Part shown: positions 60,718 through 64,000 of the stretch, one piece after another
Position numbering within the stretch: position 1 is the stretch's first letter
Layout: each line of letters opens with the position of its first letter
Assembly: GCA_938743325.2 (NCBI GenBank)
Contig: OW568893.1
Coordinates: 1-64,000, forward strand
DNA: 64,000 bases
Source: Pycnococcus provasolii
Taxonomy: Eukaryota; Chlorophyta; Pseudoscourfieldiophyceae; Pseudoscourfieldiales; Pycnococcaceae
Direction: 5' to 3'
Program-made: the position numbers and the translations under genes
The notes under the pieces: model-generated
What the model was told of the DNA's origin: nothing
Databases searched by the model: none
The model's input: the letters and a program-made list of their open reading frames with translations, nothing else

Positions 60718-62160
60718 TCAAGGTGTAGCTGCGGCTGCGTAGTAAGAGGGTGGGATGGGTGGGAGTTTCGCGGTTATGCGCGTCGCACCTAGTTCTCGCA
60801 GTATGGCGTAGTCTCCAGCCAGGGCGGGATCATCCGGGTCACCTCTGCTCGGAATGTCAGCGATGTTTGCATCCGAGTCCAACCACTCGAACCAGACTTG
60901 TCTGTGCAAGTGGTCGAGGTGCAGTTGGTTCACAATGTCTGCGACGTGAAGCTGTGAGGCGTAGCCTTTGGCTACCCATGCGAAAGCCACCTGCGAGTCG
61001 ATGAAGTGGACGATGACGCGGTCAGGCGGCAGCAGATGCGCGAACGTATAGTACGCTGCTGCCGCAGCAAGCAGTTCGAGTACTTCGATCCGTAAGTGCA
61101 GCAGCTCTGGTACTGCCAGCGAAAAGTACCATGTCAGCTCCCCAACAAGCAGCACGCCTCCGACGCCGTAAGACGTCGACGCGTCAGCGTAGATCCGTAC
61201 GACGCGAGCCTCTCCCTCGTTTCCGACGAAGACGTGCGCCTTCGGCGGCAGCGTCGGCAGCAGTTCTTGCAGGTAGCGAAGGCTGATGTCGAGCGCTTCA
61301 GTGTAGCGACACTCACCAGAAGATATAGCAGCCCGGAGTGGCGACAGCGGTGCACGCCCGAGGCGTCCGTGCGTTGCTTCAAGCAGGAATCTGGTTTTGC
61401 CTTCGAGGACTTGAATGTCCATCACTGCGATGGTTCGTCGTGCGCGTATTGCGGCGATGATATCAAGCGTAGCCTCGAGTCGTCCAGGTGTTGCGGAGAA
61501 AGTCACTCCCTGCGGTGTCACGTCTGCATGGACTCCGAGGAAGTTTTGCGACGTCGATGCACCTGAGTGCTTGGCTGACTTGAATCCCATTCCGCATGCC
61601 TTGAACACGGCATCTGTGGTGCGCTGTGCCGTGCCCTTTCCCTCAGCTGTGTCTGCGATGTTGACGTCATCGTAGTAGTGCGTTGCCGGGCACAGCATTG
61701 CAGCATTAGCAAAATACGTCATCAGCGCCATGGGTCGGTTAAATTGTATGACCGACGCCTTCAGCCCCATCGGCAGCCCGTACGTATCACGGAAGACTGC
61801 TGCATCGGTAGCAGGAGCCGAAGGAAGAGACGAAGAAGCGCGGCGCGGACGGCGGAGCTGGCGGCGGCGGAGGGAAGAGCACTCGACCGAAGTGGGCAGA
61901 GGATCTGGCGAAGGAGATGAAGGCGATGGCAAGCACCGCCTCGCAGGCAGGAAGTACGATGCCAGCGCAAACGCATGAGCGTCGAATTGGCGGGAACCCG
62001 AAGAATCCATTCGGATGTATTCGGGAGGCGCAGAACGCGGGATCATGCACGATGCCCTGCAAGTTTTCGCACGAGGAGGAAAAGCTGAAGGCGTTGCGTT
62101 GAGCGATGGCAGAGCGAGCAGAGCATTACGGAATAAACGCCACGTGTTGCGACGTTGCAT
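60718..62160 (-). mobile_element. Retroelement fragment, RT plus RNase H (DIRS-like)
   Basis: Minus-strand parts recognised: the second half of a reverse-transcriptase domain (TYGLPMGLKASVIQFNRPM, YYDDVNIAD) and an RNase H domain (IYADASTSYGVGGVLL, a conserved Glu, HFIDSQVAFAWVAKG, and NIADIPSR). This RT/RNase H form with the NIADIPSR end is typical of DIRS-like and related tyrosine-recombinase retroelements. The N-terminal third does not look like RT. The RT is incomplete, so the copy is a fossil, but 171-bp repeats on either side are identical, implying recent movement. Confidence 0.75.
61800..62102 (+). mobile_element. Gag-like fragment with CCCH-type zinc motif, opposite strand
   Basis: On the plus strand, overlapping the non-RT part of the minus-strand frame, KWAEDLAKEMKAMAS is followed by NPFGC...GSCTMPCKFSH, a C-X9-C-X3-C-X3-H arrangement like zinc motifs in Gag-type proteins of algal retroelements. 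It is a fragment and suggests that two elements, or two orientations, are merged here. Confidence 0.4.
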
Positions 62161-62385
62161 GAAAACGGCGGACTGAAAACGATGTAACGGAACGAAAGAG
62201 AAAACACATTAAGGGTGGGCAACATGGGTGGGTGTTTTCAAATCGTAGCGTGTCGTCACGCAGTTGGTGACTAGCGTCAACGTCAAGAATGACTCCGGGA
62301 CTGGCTGCGTATAGGGTTCGCATCAATCCAATCCTTGGGGTTCCCAATTGTACTTATGCCGAGCCCATCCAAACCGTCGACAAGC

Positions 62386-62556
62386 GGGAACCCCCCTGCC
62401 AATCCCGTCCTTTGGATTGTGTACAACTGTGCGACGACTTGAGAAGTAGTAACTGCAACGAGTCTTACACGAGATGTGTAATTACAGGTGGGGGCGCCCA
62501 ACGACGAACGAATCGTTGGCAGGAGGTTGTCGTCGCGGTCGACTTCTCCATTTCCC
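62386..62556. repeat. 171-bp direct repeat, right copy
   Basis: Identical to 60493-60663. It is flanked on the right by unrelated sequence leading into the 50-bp triplicate. Confidence 0.95.
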
Positions 62557-62650
62557 ACAGGTTACCTAACGGTGTAGATGTAGACATCGTTGATCAAACT
62601 GCGATCTCGCGGAACGAACGGCGGACGGCGTAGGAGCGTGTTGCGGTTGT

Positions 62651-62800
62651 GCGACGTTCAGGTCAATATTGATCCTACTTGTCTAACGAACTTCGGCGGT
62701 GCGACGTTCAGATCAATATTGATCCTACTTGTCTAACGTACTGCGGCGGTGCGACGTTCGGATCAGTATTGATCCTACTTGTCTAACGAACTGCGGTGGG
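62651..62800. repeat. 50-bp tandem triplicate
   Basis: Three units starting GCGACGTTC at 62651, 62701 and 62751, each with a central GATCAATATTGATC palindrome or one-base variants of it. They lie just after the end of the tyrosine-recombinase-like frame. Confidence 0.93.
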
Positions 62801-62845
62801 ACGAGCATGTGGCAGGACGGGCATCGCTGAAATGAGGCGCACGCA

Positions 62846-64000
62846 TCATCCATCAGCCCCAAGGGTCTCAAAAAGATCCCAGCCGCCATGAAACGGGAGC
62901 GCAGGAACACCAAGACGCGTGACGACGGCGGCACACGCGGCGATGGCCTGTTGCAGAATCGGCAAAACGATCTGTTCGGCATGCGCACGGCTGTAGAGAT
63001 CGGGCATACGAGCGAGAGACTCAGCAGCGGACGTAGCAGCGGGCGGTGAATCGGGGAGGGCTGCAGAGAGACTGCCACACCACCGCCCAAGTTCGACGCG
63101 AAGGTCGGCGGACATGCCGCAAAATCTGGATACGGTGGGGAGGAATCGACGGCAGCACGCAGGCGAGTAAAGAGCAGCCTCGTCGGGCGGCATGCCGATG
63201 CAGCGGAGGACATGTTGGAGGCTGAGCGACGCCCGATGCGGCGACAGCGGCGCGTTAACGAAGGCTGTAGCGTTGCGCAGCGGATCTGCGAACGGTGCAT
63301 TGGTATCCCGGAAGATGAAGCTGGGGTTCGTAATGTCAGAGAAGGTATGGCGGAGGATAGAGTCGAGATCAACACCAGTGATGCCGCGAACAGGTATCCA
63401 GAACGCACGGCGCGAGCGGGAGACTTTGTCAGTGAGAGCATCTTGAGCATGAAACGAAGGTGAGGAAGAGCATGACGGTGGCGCGGGCGACACAGCAGGA
63501 ACGTTGATGGGAGAAGCAGGGTCCGAGCGATGCTGAATTTGCGTGAAGCGCGAAACTGAAAGGATCTGGGAAGCCCAAGCAGCGGCATGAGAGCGCTCGA
63601 AGACAGTGCCAGTAGACGAGGCAGCAAAGCGCTCCAACCTCGCCAGAATACCGAGGCTCATGACGCACGGCGCCGAAGACGACGGGCGTTGCGTAGGGCG
63701 AAGGTTGTGCAGTAACGAACAATCAAGCGGAAAGTCGAACCCACCATGCGTGGTGAGCCAGGTCAGGCCACGCTGGAGGGTGAGCAGCGACGTAGCGCGC
63801 GTTACGCCACGCTGACGCCGATCAAAGAGCGCACGCGTAGCGAGCCCGCTCAGAGATGGCGAGATGCGCGTGTGCGAAGCAGCAGCAGCGTCATGCAGAT
63901 CACGCAGAGTAGTAGCGACAGGTCCGAGCGTAGACGGGCCGAAGCGGACAAGAATCTGGAGGACGAGGTAGGCGACGTGAGCAGGATCAGCACGAAAGCA
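62846..64000 (-). mobile_element. Tyrosine-recombinase-like retroelement segment (DIRS-like), running off the right edge
   Basis: The minus strand is open from the window edge to 62846 (at least 384 codons, end of element outside the window). LARLERFAASS and HAAAWASQIL resemble the N-terminal (core-binding) half of a tyrosine recombinase. The later segment SPACCRRFLPTVSRFCGMSA, then RVELGRW and MPDLYSRA, resembles the C-terminal R...GRW...Y catalytic end. DIRS-like elements carry RT, RNase H and a tyrosine recombinase, and end in complex repeats. The order with the RT segment to the left suggests two neighbouring copies or a rearranged one. Whether the copy is whole cannot be seen. Confidence 0.6.

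Noticed and set aside
60718-62160. Reading the retroelement frame as a cellular gene
   Set aside because: RT motifs (LPMGLK, YYDD) and the RNase H end identify a mobile-element fossil.

Overview
The window is the left end of a eukaryotic chromosome. It opens with about 390 bp of CCCTAA telomere repeats (TTAGGG type). About 50 kb of closely packed, almost intron-free protein genes follow further in. Gene content points to a photosynthetic eukaryote, most likely a small green alga: plant-type phytoene desaturase, an ACL5-type thermospermine synthase, DDM1, a retinoblastoma-family protein and organelle-type aminoacyl-tRNA synthetases. Many genes also have TGTAA, the green-algal poly(A) signal, at or just after the stop codon, and three stops lie inside TGTAA. 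The lineage cannot be fixed from the sequence; TTAGGG telomeres are not the common green-plant type.

Layout. 1-11.0 kb is a subtelomere. It holds telomere repeats, a 22-bp telomere-like satellite, a foldback element, a convergent pair of unrecognised genes (one with a pattern like 2-oxoglutarate/Fe(II) dioxygenases), a decayed chromodomain-containing remnant, a 230-bp duplication running into a roughly 155-bp tandem array, and interstitial telomere blocks. A 16-bp quasi-palindrome next to telomere-like blocks occurs near 0.4, 1.2 and 11.0 kb, as if an older chromosome end lay at about 11 kb. 11.9-60.4 kb is the gene-dense body, in order: membrane-anchored BNR/sialidase-like protein (-), RRP9 (+), phosphatidylserine synthase (-), divergent protein kinase (-), a small spliced gene (+), SNF2-RING helicase (+), REI1/ZNF622-like gene with an interrupted frame (-), LysRS (-), ACL5 (+), MetRS (-), DHHC-type acyltransferase (-), DDM1 (+), UNC50 (-), nucleotide-sugar-type transporter (+), isovaleryl-CoA dehydrogenase (+), MTM1/SLC25A39-type carrier (-), unknown low-complexity protein (+), PC-esterase/TBL-like protein with a glycogen-binding-like C-terminus (-), PDS (+), RB (-), START-like protein (+), MED14 (-). 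60.4-64.0 kb is a mosaic of DIRS-like (tyrosine-recombinase) retroelement pieces, with identical 171-bp direct repeats and a 50-bp triplicate repeat, running off the right edge.

The body genes are ordinary housekeeping and chromatin genes on both strands with short spacers; there is no operon logic. Several divergent promoters carry short telomere-like motifs (telo boxes). The most unusual items are the subtelomeric gene pair with its dioxygenase-like pattern, the esterase/CBM fusion, the REI1-like gene with a 10-bp duplication and missing zinc ligands, and the repeated module architecture of the chromosome end.
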